From Trichinella spiralis (Eukaryota > Nematoda > Enoplea > Trichinellida > Trichinellidae): a stretch of 64,000 nt of DNA. The notes beneath the pieces are model-generated. The model made no database searches and was not told where the DNA came from. It worked only from the letters and a program-made list of their open reading frames with translations. The position numbers were made by a program, and so were the translations under genes. Positions 62,619 through 64,000 of the stretch are shown in pieces. Location: contig CM012953.1 in the NCBI GenBank assembly GCA_000181795.3, positions 2,930,340 through 2,994,339 of the forward strand, in the 5' to 3' direction. Numbering within the stretch: position 1 is the stretch's first letter; the number at the start of each line of letters is the position of its first letter.

Positions 62619-62745
62619 AGTCGAACTTCATTAAGTGCATAAGATTTTGGCCGATAAAAATTCCCTATAGCTAATTAAACGGGAAAATAATGGATAAGTG
62701 CATGGAAATTCTTTCCAGATTCCACTAACCAAGTTCAAATGTAAT
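62618..62745. mobile_element. Possible pogo-type terminus
   Basis: CAGTCGAACTTCATTAAGTG after a TA resembles the terminal repeat of pogo/Tigger elements. No opposite end was found before MULE copy 4 begins, so it would be a truncated end. Confidence 0.3.
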
Positions 62746-64000
62746 AGGATTACGTAACTTTAATAGTGGTGACGTAACATTAATAATGAAATTATTCCTT
62801 ATTTGGGAATTGTTTCAATCAAGATTTATAAGTTTTATCATTCATTGAAATTTTGTTTTTCCAATATATTATTAGTGAAGTTTATACTTTTTAGTGATCA
62901 ACGTTTTCAATAATAACTTTTATTATTATTCTATATTTTATTGTACCACAGTGACGTTATATCAAATGCGATAATAATAATTCAGAAAAAAACGATACGA
63001 TACAAAAATAAATTAAATAGTGATTTTCATTTTTCACGAATCAAGAGCAGCAACAACAACAGTAAAGAACAGTCAACAACAACAACAATAAACAATATAA
63101 CAGTGAACAATATTAACAAAGTGGTATCAGAGAGATTTCAAAATCACAAATTATTGTTTGTGGATTATGATTGACGTAAGATCTTTATCCGTACATAAAC
63201 AATAGACTGCTGGCACCAGCTTTCCCGCCAAAAAGGTATGGATGGGAAACAGTTTTTGATACCATTGTGGTACAATCTTGAATGTACCATCCAATGCCCA
63301 GGTTCGCCTGGTTGCCATCAGTCTAATGTTAGAACCCGTAGCCAATACCAATATATGACTCGATGCACTCTGCCACAGCAAACAATCTTCACCGGCCATT
63401 GTTGTCCTGAATGCGTCAGGGATTTGCTAGTTCTGACGATGTTCAGGCAGTTTTAGGTATCGCTTTGTCCGATGGCTGTACATCGTGGACTTCATCCGCT
63501 TGAAAAGCGGAAAATGGCCAGATGCAGATGGCACAGCGGACGCGGCGGAAACTTCATCGTAAATGGCGAGGATGGGTTTTGTTTCTTCCGCGCTTCGTTT
63601 TTTCAAAACCGCCTTTTTTTCCATTTTGTATGCTAAATGCTCATCCACTGGGCAGCTTTCAATGTGATCCTTTTGCGTGATCACATATGTCACATCCAGG
63701 TTTGTCCATATGACACCCTTGCAGCCTTCTCTGCCCTATACCAAAGTAACCTAACCCTTAATAACGAAGCACACACACTGTACATTTAGCGCATACTTTT
63801 GAGCAAACCCAATGTTTTCCCTGTTTATTGGTGTATCTCAATTTGTATATGTCCTTCCTTGAGAAACAAGAGACGTACTTCCGCCACGATTTGTTACAAA
63901 ACGCAGCTCAGAAATATCAGCCATTGTGAAAATGATAAACAGAACAGAAAATGATTCAAATAACTCTCGAATGCAAAACGCAGGACCAAACAAAAGTGAA
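62746..64000 (-). mobile_element. FLYWCH/MULE-type DNA transposon, copy 4, runs to the window end
   Basis: It aligns with 4494-5760. The minus strand starts with ATG at about 63923 (MADISELRFVTNRGGSTSLV), followed by a FLYWCH-type finger with one frame break, then GCKGVIWTNLDVTYVITQKD, YKMEKKAVLKKRSAEETKPI, FPLFKRMKSTMYSHRTKRYL and, in another frame, CLLWQSASSHILVLATGSNI with ALDGTFKIVPQWYQK, the first catalytic motif, and AGKLVPAVYCLCTDKDL (63151-63693). The second and third catalytic positions are missing. 62746-63150 is non-coding and shared with copy 1. Confidence 0.75.

Noticed and set aside
1-64000. CRISPR arrays, bacterial operons, rRNA and tRNA genes
   Set aside because: None seen. 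Spliced genes and eukaryotic transposons exclude a bacterial origin; the only tRNA-like string is the primer binding site after the LTR.

Overview
This is AT-rich, intron-bearing eukaryotic DNA. The gene content points to a clade I parasitic nematode, most likely Trichinella or a close relative. From established knowledge, Trichinella has a greatly expanded DNase II-like family and a secreted multi-cystatin-domain protein (MCD-1), and its genomes are rich in FLYWCH/MULE elements. All three occur here. No database search was run, so the genus is an inference. Exon models were built by hand from splice sites, reading phase and paralogue comparison.

Layout. 1-2.7 kb (minus): 3' truncated gene for a NUDT9-like ADP-ribose hydrolase family protein whose Nudix box appears to be missing. 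4.5-6.8 kb: decayed transposon DNA. 7.5-9.3 kb (plus): short CPEB-like RNA-binding protein with two RRMs and no ZZ zinc domain. 12.3-46 kb (plus): tandem array of DNase II-like genes, with six intact six-exon copies (A, B, C, F, G, H; 347-350 codons each), one copy cut by an assembly gap (E), two pseudogenes (D, I) and isolated exon relics. The array is bracketed by two inverted copies of a 550-bp repeat (10.5 and 47 kb) and is broken up by a solo BEL/Pao LTR, a hAT-type MITE, Tigger/pogo fragments, a piggyBac-like MITE and an incomplete BEL/Pao element. 48.1-51.8 kb (minus): MCD-1-like multi-cystatin gene with a defective piggyBac element in its first intron. 53-64 kb: mostly FLYWCH/MULE transposon copies and related dispersed repeats.

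How it fits together. The DNase II-like and cystatin-like proteins both begin with signal peptides and belong to families known as excretory-secretory products, so the window reads as a small secretome island. Every intact DNase II-like copy keeps the six cysteines of the fold but has replaced both histidines of the two catalytic HxK motifs (to N and V). Differences between copies are concentrated in short patches of 3-6 residues inside a nearly invariant framework. This suggests secreted, probably non-catalytic, diversifying proteins rather than a set of nucleases.

Caution on assembly. There are two 10-N gaps (27191-27200 and 41570-41579). Sequence just to the right of each carries many single-base insertions relative to its paralogue, which looks like low-quality contig ends. 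The near-identical 3.2-kb tandem block next to the first gap may be partly an assembly effect.
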